32,151 nucleotides of DNA from Neobacillus bataviensis (GTDB taxonomy: Bacteria; Bacillota; Bacilli; Bacillales_B; DSM-18226), in assembly GCF_019969725.1 (NCBI RefSeq), contig NZ_JAHXYW010000026.1, positions 1 to 32,151 of the forward strand, written 5' to 3'. Below are positions 16,364 through 24,604 of the stretch, in pieces. The position numbers and the translations under genes were made by a program. Positions within the stretch are counted from its first letter, which is position 1; the number at the start of each line of letters is the position of its first letter. The notes below the pieces were generated by a model that saw only the letters and a program-made list of their open reading frames with translations, had not been told where the DNA came from and did not search any database.

Positions 16364-17101
16364 ATGAAGGAAACAAAAAAGCTGCAAGAAAAAGATTTGT
16401 ATAAACCAATTCAGACATTCTTTGTAAATGAAGGGTATGAGGTTTACGGTGAAGTAAAAGATTGTGATATGGTTGCCGTTAAAGGTGAGGAGTTAGTAAT
16501 AATCGAATTAAAGCTTACGTTAAGTGTTGATTTACTTATTCAGGCCGCTAAACGTCAGCGGTTAACAGATCAAGTTTACATCGCCATTCCAAAACCAAAG
16601 AATCGGTTAAATTCCAAACGCTGGGCCGAAAAATGCCATTTAATTAGAAGGCTGGAGTTGGGATTAATTGTGGTTTCAAGCCCAGGAAAACGGGCAAAAG
16701 CAGAAATCATCCTTCACCCAACTGCGTTTGACCGGCGTAAAAGTATGGGGCAAAGCAAGTTAAAGAGAGAATCTGTTTTGAAGGAAATCAATGGCCGAAG
16801 TGCTGATTTCAATGTTGGCGGAAGCAATCGCACTAAAATCATGACAGCCTATAAAGAAAAATGTATTCAAATTGCTTGTTACCTACAGCAATTTGGTCCC
16901 ACATCCCCCAAAAACTTAATCAAAATGGGCACAGGAGACAAAACTTCATCCATTCTCATTCAAAACTATTACGGCTGGTATGAACGGATCAAGAGAGGGA
17001 CCTATGTCATAAGTGAGAAGGGCAGTGACGAAATAAAGGAATATCCTGATCTTTTGAAATATTACTTGAAAGATAGTTTAAGTGAGGAAAAGCTAACATG
17101 A
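16364..17101 (+). CDS. DUF2161 family protein with PD-(D/E)XK nuclease-like core
   Basis: A 245-residue protein. The N-terminal half carries a nuclease-fold signature: D35 in CDMVAVKG, then E48-L-K50 in VIIELKL, followed by the helix LLIQAAKRQRLTDQ and the strand VYIAIPKP. This is the pattern of DUF2161 proteins, described as putative PD-(D/E)XK phosphodiesterases. The C-terminal part (IQIACYLQQFGPTSPKNLIKMG, YYGWYERIKRGTYVIS) resembles a winged helix. Target and biological role are unknown. It is a single gene starting with ATG after GGATGGTGA, and is followed directly by a repeat array. Confidence 0.75.
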   Translation: MKETKKLQEKDLYKPIQTFFVNEGYEVYGEVKDCDMVAVKGEELVIIELKLTLSVDLLIQAAKRQRLTDQVYIAIPKPKNRLNSKRWAEKCHLIRRLELGLIVVSSPGKRAKAEIILHPTAFDRRKSMGQSKLKRESVLKEINGRSADFNVGGSNRTKIMTAYKEKCIQIACYLQQFGPTSPKNLIKMGTGDKTSSILIQNYYGWYERIKRGTYVISEKGSDEIKEYPDLLKYYLKDSLSEEKLT

Positions 17102-17131
17102 ATTTCCTATAAAGATTAGAAATATAAGGGT

Positions 17132-17410
17132 GTCATCTATAAGGGCTCTAGCGACCTCCAAATTAACAAAATTGGACAGCTGCGTTCTCTATAAGGGCTA
17201 TAGCGGAACTCAAAACTGACAAAAATAGCACAGCCGAGTCCCCTATATTGGCTGTAGAGGACTTGGACCTGACAAAATAGCACAGCCGAGTCCTCTATAA
17301 GGGCTATAGCGGACTCGAAACTGATAAAATAGCAAAGCCGAGTCCTCTAAATTGGCTATAGCGGACTCTGACCAGATAAAATAGCATAGCTGTGTCCTCT
17401 AAATCAGACA
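17132..17410. repeat. tandem array of 52-54 bp hairpin-forming repeats
   Basis: Five tandem units start at 17132, 17184, 17238, 17290 and 17342, with lengths of 52, 54, 52, 52 and 52 bases, and a sixth is broken off at 17394. Each unit begins with GTCCTCTATAAGGGC or a variant followed by TATAGCGGAC, which folds as an imperfect hairpin of about ten pairs. It then has an AT-rich spacer ending in AAAATAGCAMAGCCGA. The units differ by several bases, so the array is not recent. No gene lies in 17102-17687; the rest (17411-17687) is AT-rich with nothing recognised. Confidence 0.85.
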
Positions 17411-17687
17411 CCTTCTTTGATTCCCTCAAACAATCATTTCCCCTATAGTATGGCACCAGTCAAGCTTCCTTAAAATGAGCCAGGCAATGTCGAAATTGTT
17501 GATCCGCCACGACATAAATTTTACTGTAATAGGACTTTTTGATTAAATATTGTGAAAAATGTGGATTTTTGGAAGAATAAGCAGGATTTTTGGTTTTTAT
17601 AAAGGAATATATTAAATACAAATAATAGATAAAAAGTAGTGCAATATTTTTCATCAATTCTATCAAGGTTCGAAAGAAGGTATACGA

Positions 17688-18242
17688 ATGATTGAAAATT
17701 TCTTTGCTGACTATAAAAAGTTTATTGTTGTACCAGAAGATGAAAAGCGATTGGTGAATGAAGTTTTTGACCCCAAAAATTTTGCGGCCTATTATATCTT
17801 AACTTTGTCTATTTTTGATTCTCGTCTAGCGACCTGGAGAGATGCAAGTAAATTTGATATTGATATTGAAAAAAGCATCAAAACAGTCCTGAGGGATTTC
17901 AATCAAAATCACCATAAGAACTATCATCTTCAATTACTGGAATTAGATAAGTTTAAAAACTATTTCATTCTGGCCTTATCTTCTAAAACAAAATTTAATC
18001 CAGGGGAAGAAAAGGACCGAATCTCTTTTATTATTGATCGATTGCTGACGAATCCTTTTTACGTAGCCCAAAACTGGTTCAATCTAATTGGTGAGAAAGG
18101 GAGAGTGGAACGTAAACTTTTTTGCTGTTCTTTTAAGGAATATATAGAGGAAGACAAAAGGGATGAAAACATCAGTGAACTAGTCCCTAAACATGGAGAG
18201 ATTAAGCTGATTAAAAACTCACCAAAAAGAGAAATTCTATAA
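17688..18242 (+). CDS. protein of unknown function
   Basis: A 184-residue predicted cytosolic protein, helix-rich and Lys/Phe-rich, with segments such as FFADYKKFIVVPEDEKR, AAYYILTLSIFDSRLATWRD and FIIDRLLTNPFYVAQNWFN. No membrane segment, signal peptide or known catalytic motif is visible. GAAAGAAGG precedes the ATG, and a terminator follows, so it is a single-gene unit. Base composition is low-GC like its surroundings. I do not recognise the family. Confidence 0.65.
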   Translation: MIENFFADYKKFIVVPEDEKRLVNEVFDPKNFAAYYILTLSIFDSRLATWRDASKFDIDIEKSIKTVLRDFNQNHHKNYHLQLLELDKFKNYFILALSSKTKFNPGEEKDRISFIIDRLLTNPFYVAQNWFNLIGEKGRVERKLFCCSFKEYIEEDKRDENISELVPKHGEIKLIKNSPKREIL

Positions 18243-18262
18243 AATCGTCCACCAGATAAATT

Positions 18263-18291
18263 AGCCTTCCGTAAAGGAGGCTTTTATTTTA
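18263..18291 (+). terminator. terminator after unknown gene
   Basis: AGCCTTC and GGAGGCT form a short stem with one G-U pair, followed by TTTATTTTAG. Confidence 0.65.
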
Positions 18292-18433
18292 GATTGGAGC
18301 ACATCCAAGAAAAAACCTTAATTATTAAAAATTTTCACCAATATTCTTTCCAAAAATAAAGACCACAGGAATATAGCGAACTCCATTGGTAAACATTCAT
18401 AAAGAAGAACTCTTTAAGAGATGAGGAAATATG

Positions 18434-19312
18434 ATGATTGTCATTGAAAATGATTGGTTAATGGTCGATATAGCAAGAAATGGGGCAGAAGTACGTAAAG
18501 TGAAGCATAAGAAAAATGGACTGGACTATATGTGGACAGGGGATAGCGCCTATTGGGGACGTGTTTCTCCGGTCTTATTTCCGATTGTTGGCCGGTTAAA
18601 GGAAGATCACTATTATCTGAAAGGTCAAACCTACAAGATGTCACAGCATGGTTTTTTGCGTGATGTTGAATTCAATGTGGAAACGCAAACTACAACTACC
18701 GTTTCTTTTGTGTTTGAATCTGCTGGTCGTTTCATAGATATTTATCCTTACGAATTTAAAGCGATTATTCGTTATATGCTCAAAGAGGATTCACTTCTTG
18801 TTCAATGGGAGGTTGTCAATGAAAACCAGGAGGAGATGTTTTTTTCCATAGGCGCCCATCCTGCCTTTAGGGTTCCGCTTGTAGAAAATGAAGCGATAGA
18901 GGACTATAGTTTGCACTTTACTCCTGCTGCTAATAAGAATGTGATGGAATATGAGCTTAAGAACTCCCTTTTACATGAGAAAGGAACGGCTAATGATATC
19001 TCATCGATGCAGCTAAAAGCTTCCTTATTTGCCCATGATGCTCTAGTTTACAGTAATATTAATCATATTACCTTGATATCTAATAAATCGAGTCATGGAG
19101 TGGAAGTCGTGTTCGAAGATTTCCCTTTTGTGGGGATTTGGTCGAAATATAATGATACCGATGGTAAAATGGCGCCGTTTGTTTGTATTGAGCCTTGGTA
19201 CGGCATTGCCGATCCATATCATTCAACTAGAAACTTGAAGGAGAAGTTTGGAATAAATAAGCTTCAAGCAGGAGAAACCTTCAAGGCTGAGTATAAAATG
19301 AAATTCACATAA
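18434..19312 (+). CDS. aldose 1-epimerase family protein (LacX-type mutarotase)
   Basis: A 292-residue cytosolic beta-sandwich enzyme of the galactose mutarotase superfamily, LacX subgroup. It interconverts alpha and beta anomers of a sugar or sugar phosphate. Signature parts are MWTGDSAYWGRVSPVLFPIVGRL near the N-terminus, the histidine in MSQHGFLRD (H72), the second histidine in SIGAHPAFRVP, and the catalytic glutamate in VCIEPWYGIAD. Two adjacent ATGs exist (18431 and 18434). The second has the better distance of 7 bases from GAGG, though the first is equally possible. The substrate is not determined. A cre-like site overlaps its stop codon but probably serves the next gene. Confidence 0.85.
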   Translation: MIVIENDWLMVDIARNGAEVRKVKHKKNGLDYMWTGDSAYWGRVSPVLFPIVGRLKEDHYYLKGQTYKMSQHGFLRDVEFNVETQTTTTVSFVFESAGRFIDIYPYEFKAIIRYMLKEDSLLVQWEVVNENQEEMFFSIGAHPAFRVPLVENEAIEDYSLHFTPAANKNVMEYELKNSLLHEKGTANDISSMQLKASLFAHDALVYSNINHITLISNKSSHGVEVVFEDFPFVGIWSKYNDTDGKMAPFVCIEPWYGIADPYHSTRNLKEKFGINKLQAGETFKAEYKMKFT

Positions 19313-19326
19313 TGAAAACGTTTTTA
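19312..19326 (+). promoter_or_regulatory. cre-like CcpA site upstream of gntR
   Basis: ATGAAAACGTTTTTA matches the cre consensus WTGNAANCGNWNNCW except at one fixed position. It lies just upstream of the predicted gntR promoter and may place the regulator, and so the operon, under catabolite control. Confidence 0.5.
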
Positions 19327-19347
19327 ATACAAAATATTCAAAAAATA

Positions 19348-19376
19348 TTGACAACTATTTGAAACGGAGGTAAATT
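19348..19376 (+). promoter_or_regulatory. SigA promoter of gntR
   Basis: A perfect -35 TTGACA and a weaker -10 TAAATT are spaced by 17 bases. Transcription would start near 19383, upstream of the palindrome at 19413-19426. Confidence 0.55.
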
Positions 19377-19400
19377 ATATATTAACAATACAAAAAGTAT

Positions 19401-19426
19401 AAGATTATAAAGTTATAATATTATAA
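19401..19426. promoter_or_regulatory. candidate GntR autoregulatory operator
   Basis: AAGATTATAAAG leads into the perfect 14-bp palindrome TTATAATATTATAA (19413-19426). The same core TATAATATTATA recurs upstream of the ABC transporter operon. It sits between the predicted transcription start and the ribosome site AAAAGGTG, fitting autorepression. Confidence 0.6.
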
Positions 19427-19442
19427 AAAAGGTGACTAAATC

Positions 19443-20159
19443 ATGAAAATAGATAAAAATAATCACGCACCTCTTTATCGACAGGTGGAACAGGTGCTTG
19501 AAGAGAAAATCATGTCCAAGCAATGGGAAGTAGGCTATCAGCTGCCGACAGAGCATGAATTATCTGAGCTTTTTGATGTAAGTACGATTACAGTGAAACG
19601 AGCTGTCATTGAACTAGTGAATAAAGGATATCTATATAGGCAGAGAGGGAAAGGGACATTTGTAGCTGGCTCCACAAATGAACAAGACATCAACGCCATT
19701 TTTTCATTAACAACAGATGAAGAGGAACATCCTCATGAATTAATCAGTTTTTCCATTGAAGATTCAGATAACGAGGTGGCCGAAAAACTGGGTTTGAATC
19801 CAAGAACAAAAATCTTTAAGATCAAGCGTGTAAAGATCGATAAACATGAACCAGTTACACTTGAATATACCTATCTTCCATATGAAATTTGTCCCGGTCT
19901 CACACCTGATGATATTAATAATGAACTTATTTACAATATTCTAAGAAAAAAATTTCATGTTTCCTTAGGCAGGGCCAAGTTAATAGTGAAACCTTACATT
20001 GCCGAAGGGGAAAAAGCAGAAAGGCTGCAAATTGAATCCGGTACACCCGTTTTTAAATGGGAGAGGTTAACCTACACGAAACAAGGAGAGATTATTGAGT
20101 ACTCGAAATTTTATGACCGCCAGGATAAAACCACTTACTACACAGAAATCAATTTTTAA
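19443..20159 (+). CDS. GntR family regulator, HutC subfamily (UTRA ligand domain)
   Basis: A 238-residue repressor. Residues 1-75 form the GntR winged helix: LYRQVEQVLEEKIMSKQWEVGYQLPTE, then the recognition region VSTITVKRAVIELVNKGYLYRQRGKGTFV. Residues 90-235 form a UTRA domain (SFSIEDSDNEVAEKLGLN, IFKIKRVKI, VTLEYTYLP, EYSKFYDR) that binds a small effector. It is transcribed in the same direction as the following transporter/dehydrogenase operon. Copies of an identical palindrome in front of both units make it the likely local regulator. The effector is probably the imported substrate or a product; this is inference. Confidence 0.88.
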   Translation: MKIDKNNHAPLYRQVEQVLEEKIMSKQWEVGYQLPTEHELSELFDVSTITVKRAVIELVNKGYLYRQRGKGTFVAGSTNEQDINAIFSLTTDEEEHPHELISFSIEDSDNEVAEKLGLNPRTKIFKIKRVKIDKHEPVTLEYTYLPYEICPGLTPDDINNELIYNILRKKFHVSLGRAKLIVKPYIAEGEKAERLQIESGTPVFKWERLTYTKQGEIIEYSKFYDRQDKTTYYTEINF

Positions 20160-20185
20160 ACATAGACAGACAAAAATTTTTTAAA

Positions 20186-20270
20186 CTATAAAGTTATAAT
20201 ATTATATCTTAAAAGATTATAATATTATATTTTTTTAATAGTTAATTTCTGAAAATTGGCAATATTATAT
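20186..20270. promoter_or_regulatory. operator region of the ABC/dehydrogenase operon
   Basis: The palindrome TATAATATTATA occurs at 20195-20206 and 20218-20229, 23 bases apart centre to centre, and an incomplete copy (CAATATTATA) lies at 20260-20269. The first copy shares the longer context TATAAAGTTATAATATTATA with the site before gntR. The 23-base spacing is near two helical turns, so dimers could bind side by side. No clear -35/-10 pair is seen; the promoter must lie between here and 20375. Confidence 0.6.
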
Positions 20271-20375
20271 TGATATAAAAATGTTGTCCTACGTTGAAAA
20301 GGGGGAGTGGAACAGTTGTAAATACCCTTCACGCTCACAAAGGTAAAAAATGAAATGAAATGAGGAGGAGTTAGG

Positions 20376-21458
20376 ATGAAGAGAAAAACGTTGCTTTTTG
20401 GGTTCATTTGTTTATTGCTAGTTGTTGTATCTGCATGTAGTAGTGAGACAGGCAGCACCTCCAAAGAAACGGCTGGAAAAGGTGACAAAACCTTGGTATT
20501 GGCGGCTTATGGGGGAAGCTATGAGAAAAAAATGAAGGAAACTGTTATCCCTAAATTTGAAAAGGAATTTGGTGTCAAGGTCCAGTATATTACCGGAAGC
20601 TCTGTTGATACCGTATCCAAGCTGCAAGCACAAAAGGCAAAACCGCAAATTGATGTAGCCTTCATCGACGATGGCCCCCAAGCCCAGGCAAAATCCTTCG
20701 GCCTTCTTGCACCATTAGATGAAAAAATTGTTACGAACTTAGCCAATGTCTATGATATTGCCAAGGATAAGGACAATGTCGGTGTCGGTTTTGGGATTAT
20801 TACCACAGGACTTGCTTATAATAAAAAGCTTTTCGAGGATAACAAGTGGGATCCAGTCACATCCTGGAATGATTTAGCTGATCCTAAGTACAAAGGAAAA
20901 CTTGTCTTACCATCCATCTCTAATACTTACGGAGTCCATATGCTTCTTATGGCTGCTAAGGCAAATGGCGGTGATGAAAAAAATATTGAACCTGGATTTG
21001 ACAAACTAAAAGAGATTGCTAAAAATGCAGTAACCTTTGATAAAACAGCAGATGTATCCAATTACTTTTTACAAGGACAGACGGTTGCCAGCGCGTGGGG
21101 CAGCAGCCGGGTATTCACTTTAAAACAGTCAGGATTCCCAATTGAGTTTGTGATTCCGAAAGAGGGCGCCCCTGCATTAATGTCGACTGTTAGTGTCGTT
21201 AAAAATGCTCCGCACCAAGAGCTTGCACAAAAATTTGTTAATTATGTGTTAAGCGAAGAGGTACAAACAGATTTTGCTAATTCTTTATTTGATGGTCCAG
21301 TAAATAAGAACGTGAAACTAAGTGGCGATATTTTAGACAAAATTATTTATGGACAAGATGAAATTTCGAAGCTCGTAAAGGTAGATTGGGAATATGTGAA
21401 TCAAAAGCGATCCGAGTGGACTGAAAGAGCAAACAAAGAAATTGAAGTGGCCCACTAA
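20376..21458 (+). CDS. ABC transporter substrate-binding lipoprotein, Pot/spermidine-putrescine type
   Basis: A 360-residue extracellular solute-binding protein anchored to the membrane by lipid. The signal peptide has a lipobox VSAC with C21 as the modified residue. The mature part begins KTLVLAAYGGSYEKKMKETVIP, typical of the PotD-like family that binds polyamines, opines and similar nitrogen compounds, and continues with DVAFIDDGPQA, YNKKLFED and the conserved WNDLADPKYKGK segment. It captures the substrate for the ATPase and permeases encoded next. The ATG follows GAGGAGG. It is first in a nine-gene operon. The ligand cannot be read from sequence; nearby dehydrogenase genes suggest an amino acid derivative. 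Confidence 0.87.
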   Translation: MKRKTLLFGFICLLLVVVSACSSETGSTSKETAGKGDKTLVLAAYGGSYEKKMKETVIPKFEKEFGVKVQYITGSSVDTVSKLQAQKAKPQIDVAFIDDGPQAQAKSFGLLAPLDEKIVTNLANVYDIAKDKDNVGVGFGIITTGLAYNKKLFEDNKWDPVTSWNDLADPKYKGKLVLPSISNTYGVHMLLMAAKANGGDEKNIEPGFDKLKEIAKNAVTFDKTADVSNYFLQGQTVASAWGSSRVFTLKQSGFPIEFVIPKEGAPALMSTVSVVKNAPHQELAQKFVNYVLSEEVQTDFANSLFDGPVNKNVKLSGDILDKIIYGQDEISKLVKVDWEYVNQKRSEWTERANKEIEVAH

Positions 21459-21473
21459 TAAAGGGGAGATACG

Positions 21474-22532
21474 ATGAGCTATTTATGCCTTGAAAATGTA
21501 GTGAAGACGTTTAATAAAACAGAAGTCGTCAAAAAAATGAACCTGGAGATCAAGAAGGGAGAGCTTGTTTCCTTTCTTGGTCCTTCAGGATGCGGCAAGA
21601 CCACGACGCTAAATATGATTGCAGGCTTTTTGGATGTTGATGGCGGAAGTATTGTGGTGGACGGGAAACCCGTTCACCTGCTTCCTCCCAACAAAAGAGA
21701 AATGGGCATGGTTTTTCAAAACTATGCTCTTTTTCCCCACATGACCGTGTTTGATAATGTGGCCTATGGACTTAAACTTCGCAAAGTCCCTAAAAGTGAA
21801 ATCAATCAACGTGTGTTGGAAGCGCTTGAAATGGTCCGATTATCCGGGTATGAAAAACGGTATCCAAAGGAGCTTTCCGGCGGACAGCAGCAGCGTGTCT
21901 CATTGGCCAGGGCCTTAGTCATCAAACCAAAAGTGCTGCTCCTTGATGAACCATTAAGCAACCTGGATGCCAAGCTGCGCCAGGAAATGCGTGAAGAAAT
22001 CGTCGAAATTCAAAAAAAGGTGGGCATTACCACCATATTTGTTACCCATGACCAGGAAGAAGCACTGGCTATTTCAGACCGGATCGCGGTTATGTATGAG
22101 GGGAGAATTGAGCAGGTTGACACCCCAGTTGCCATTTATAACCACCCGCAAACCGATTTTGTATCGAGGTTTATTGGAGAAGTAAATCAGATTCAAGGTC
22201 ATGTTGTAGAATCGTACAACGGGAATCAGTGCAAGGTGTCCTTTCATGGGTATCAGCAGGTCCTTACATGTAATGGTAAGAAAGATGATTTGGTCGACTT
22301 TTATCTGAGACCTGAAAAAATCCAAATCTATCAAAAATATGAGGATGGACTTCGTGTTCGGTTGGAAAGAAAAATGTTTTTAGGTGCAAAAACGCGATAT
22401 ATCTTACAACTAAAAGATCAACAGATAATTGCGGACATTTCCAATACTGTTCTAAACCCCGATCAAATACTAGAAGGGCAGGACGTATTGGCTGTATGGA
22501 ATCCAGAGGAACTATTAGCGACTAAAAAGTGA
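21474..22532 (+). CDS. ABC transporter ATPase, PotA-like
   Basis: A 352-residue import ATPase. Walker A is GPSGCGKTT (36-44), the Q-loop lies in VFQNYALFPHM, the signature LSGGQQQR is at 134-141, Walker B is VLLLDEP followed by the D-loop SNLDAKL, and the switch histidine sits in VTHDQEEA. The C-terminal 110 residues form a TOBE-type domain (VDFYLRPEKI). Length and layout match PotA/FbpC-type subunits. AAAGGGGAG precedes the ATG; the gap to the binding-protein gene is 15 bases. It powers uptake by the two permeases encoded downstream. Confidence 0.92.
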   Translation: MSYLCLENVVKTFNKTEVVKKMNLEIKKGELVSFLGPSGCGKTTTLNMIAGFLDVDGGSIVVDGKPVHLLPPNKREMGMVFQNYALFPHMTVFDNVAYGLKLRKVPKSEINQRVLEALEMVRLSGYEKRYPKELSGGQQQRVSLARALVIKPKVLLLDEPLSNLDAKLRQEMREEIVEIQKKVGITTIFVTHDQEEALAISDRIAVMYEGRIEQVDTPVAIYNHPQTDFVSRFIGEVNQIQGHVVESYNGNQCKVSFHGYQQVLTCNGKKDDLVDFYLRPEKIQIYQKYEDGLRVRLERKMFLGAKTRYILQLKDQQIIADISNTVLNPDQILEGQDVLAVWNPEELLATKK

Positions 22533-22543
22533 GGTGACTTCGA

Positions 22544-23467
22544 ATGCAGGCTGAACTGGAAATGAATCAGGAACAAGAGATTCAATTCAAGCAAATGAAA
22601 AAGAAAAAGTCGAAGAAAAGGCTTGATTCATGGTTATTATTACTTCCAGCGCTCAGTATTTTTATTTTTTTCTTTTTGCTGCCATTAGTCTTTCTTTTTA
22701 TCACAAGCTTTAAGACCTTCGATGCATCCACTGGAATTGGTCATGACTGGACCCTTCAGAACTATGCGAAGTTTATTACGGATCAGTTTTATCTCGGCGT
22801 TTTATGGAGAACAGTTAAAATCGCTTTAATCACCACATTGGCTGCAGTTGTCATTTCGTATCCAGTAGCTTATCAGATTACGAAAGTTAGAGGAAGAATG
22901 AAAAATTATTTAACTCTCCTCGTCTTATCTCCGTTGTTAATTAGCATGGTTATCCGTTGTTATGGATGGGTCATTTTGTTATCCAATAATGGGGTCGTGA
23001 ATAATGCCTTGATGAAGATGGGCTTGATTGATAAGCCACTTACCTTACTGTATACAGAGTTCAGCGTTGTGATTGGCATGGTCCACGTTTTATTTCCATA
23101 CATGGTGTTAAGTATAATGGGATCACTTGAAAGAATTGACCCTAGTGTAATAAGAGCTTCGCAAAATCTTGGTGCGGGACCTATTCGAACCTTCTTTTCC
23201 GTTATTTTGCCGCTGACTTTGCCAGGTATCTTTGCCGGTTCGGTCATGGTGTTCAGCCTAGCGGTAAGCTCCTTTGTTACTCCGGCCATTCTTGGTGGGC
23301 CTCAGGTGAAGGTGATGTCGTTCCTTACATATGAACAGGTTTCGACCATTTTGAATTGGCCTTTTGGTTCAGCTATCGGCTTCCTGCTCATCTTTATTGC
23401 AACGATTACTATTATTATTTATAGCAAATTACTTACCAGATCTGAAAAAGGAGTGGCCATTCAATGA
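22544..23467 (+). CDS. ABC transporter permease, PotB-like
   Basis: A 307-residue inner-membrane permease. A charged N-terminal tail (residues 1-27) is followed by six predicted membrane helices. The cytoplasmic coupling loop has the EAA-type sequence ASQNLGAGPIRTFFSVILPLTLPGI. Such subunits pair with a PotC-like partner and the ATPase. The ATG follows GTGAGGTGA, 11 bases after the ATPase gene. Its end overlaps the next gene by four bases. Confidence 0.88.
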   Translation: MQAELEMNQEQEIQFKQMKKKKSKKRLDSWLLLLPALSIFIFFFLLPLVFLFITSFKTFDASTGIGHDWTLQNYAKFITDQFYLGVLWRTVKIALITTLAAVVISYPVAYQITKVRGRMKNYLTLLVLSPLLISMVIRCYGWVILLSNNGVVNNALMKMGLIDKPLTLLYTEFSVVIGMVHVLFPYMVLSIMGSLERIDPSVIRASQNLGAGPIRTFFSVILPLTLPGIFAGSVMVFSLAVSSFVTPAILGGPQVKVMSFLTYEQVSTILNWPFGSAIGFLLIFIATITIIIYSKLLTRSEKGVAIQ

Positions 23468-24264
23468 GAAAGGTATTACCAAAAGCCGGCTTGAATTTCT
23501 TTTGTGTCCTTGTCTACATTTTTCTGGCTGCCCCAATTGTGGTGGTTCTATTATCATCTCTTACCACAACGGAATATATCGTCTTTCCTCCCAAAGGGAT
23601 CACGCTCCGGTGGTACGCTGAGCTGATGAATCATCCAGAGTTTATGCAGTCCTTCACCCTAAGTATTATGGTCGCATTGGGAACTTCGATTATTTCGACG
23701 ATCATCGGTACTATGGCTTCGATCGCTGTTGTTCGGTATGAGTTTAGAGGAAAAACTGCCGTTACCCAATTAATTGGTTCGCCCTTATTGATTCCATCTG
23801 TCGTATTTGGGGTAGCTTTACTGCAGTTTTACTCTTGGATTGGTTTGGCAGCTAGTCCCGTTGCGTTAGTGATCGGACATTTTATCTTAACGATTCCATT
23901 TGTGATGAGATTGGTTGTGGCCAGCCTAGTAGGTTTCGACCGCTCGATCGAACTGGCGGCCAAGAATTTAGGGGCTGGAAGCCTTAGAGTATTCTTTCAA
24001 ATTACCCTCCCTGTCATAAAATCAGGCGTGATTGCAGGGGCTATTTTTGCCTTTATTACCTCATTTGACGATTTAACTGTTGCTTTGTTTATTGTCAGCA
24101 CCGATGTCGTCACCCTGCCGGTTCGAATTTATACCTATATGCAATACCAATATGATCCTATTATTACATCGGTATCCAGCATCATGATTTTACTAACCGT
24201 TATCTTAATGGTGGTCATTGAAAGAATCCTAGGTGTTGGAAAAGTGTTTTCGTCGAAAAATTAA
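23464..24264 (+). CDS. ABC transporter permease, PotC-like
   Basis: A 266-residue permease with about six membrane helices and the coupling loop AAKNLGAGSLRVFFQITLPVIKSGV. It overlaps the PotB-like gene by ATGA, so the two are probably translationally coupled and form the heterodimeric channel. The ribosome site AAAAAGGAG lies in the upstream gene. Confidence 0.88.
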   Translation: MRKVLPKAGLNFFCVLVYIFLAAPIVVVLLSSLTTTEYIVFPPKGITLRWYAELMNHPEFMQSFTLSIMVALGTSIISTIIGTMASIAVVRYEFRGKTAVTQLIGSPLLIPSVVFGVALLQFYSWIGLAASPVALVIGHFILTIPFVMRLVVASLVGFDRSIELAAKNLGAGSLRVFFQITLPVIKSGVIAGAIFAFITSFDDLTVALFIVSTDVVTLPVRIYTYMQYQYDPIITSVSSIMILLTVILMVVIERILGVGKVFSSKN

Positions 24265-24280
24265 GAAGAAGGTGTTTGTA

Positions 24281-24604
24281 ATGCATATTCAACAGCATCC
24301 TGTATTAGGCGGGCAGCTTCAAAAACCAGTGACAATCTATTTTAATGATCAGCCCTACAAAGCTTATGAACAGCAATCCGTTGCGGCCGCCTTAATGGCT
24401 AATGATATTAAAAGGCTGGGGTTAAGCAGAAATTTGGTTCAGCCAAGAGGTCTTTTTTGCACAAGGGGGAGATGCTGCAGCTGCTATATGACGGTAAATG
24501 GGGAAGATCATGTCCGAACCTGCATGATCAAAGTGGAAGAAGGAATGAAAATCTATCCGAATGATGAAGATCCGGACGTAAGGAGGGAATTATGTGGAGA
24601 CTGA
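24281..24604 (+). CDS. [2Fe-2S] ferredoxin-like small subunit of an FAD dehydrogenase (HcnA/OoxA-like)
   Basis: A 107-residue electron-transfer subunit. The iron-sulfur motif is C60-x4-C65-x2-C68-x12-C81 with an additional C66, as in the small subunit of HcnABC, opine oxidases and heteromeric D-hydroxyproline dehydrogenases, and in the N-terminus of sarcosine oxidase alpha. ATG 24281 is chosen over an in-frame ATG at 24233 because AAGAAGGTG lies in front of it and the family begins here. It overlaps the next gene by 11 bases. It likely forms a complex with the three products encoded after it. Confidence 0.82.
   Translation: MHIQQHPVLGGQLQKPVTIYFNDQPYKAYEQQSVAAALMANDIKRLGLSRNLVQPRGLFCTRGRCCSCYMTVNGEDHVRTCMIKVEEGMKIYPNDEDPDVRRELCGD

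Noticed and set aside
17132..17410. Possible CRISPR array
   Set aside because: The whole 52-54 bp unit repeats, including the part that would be the spacer, and no cas gene is nearby.
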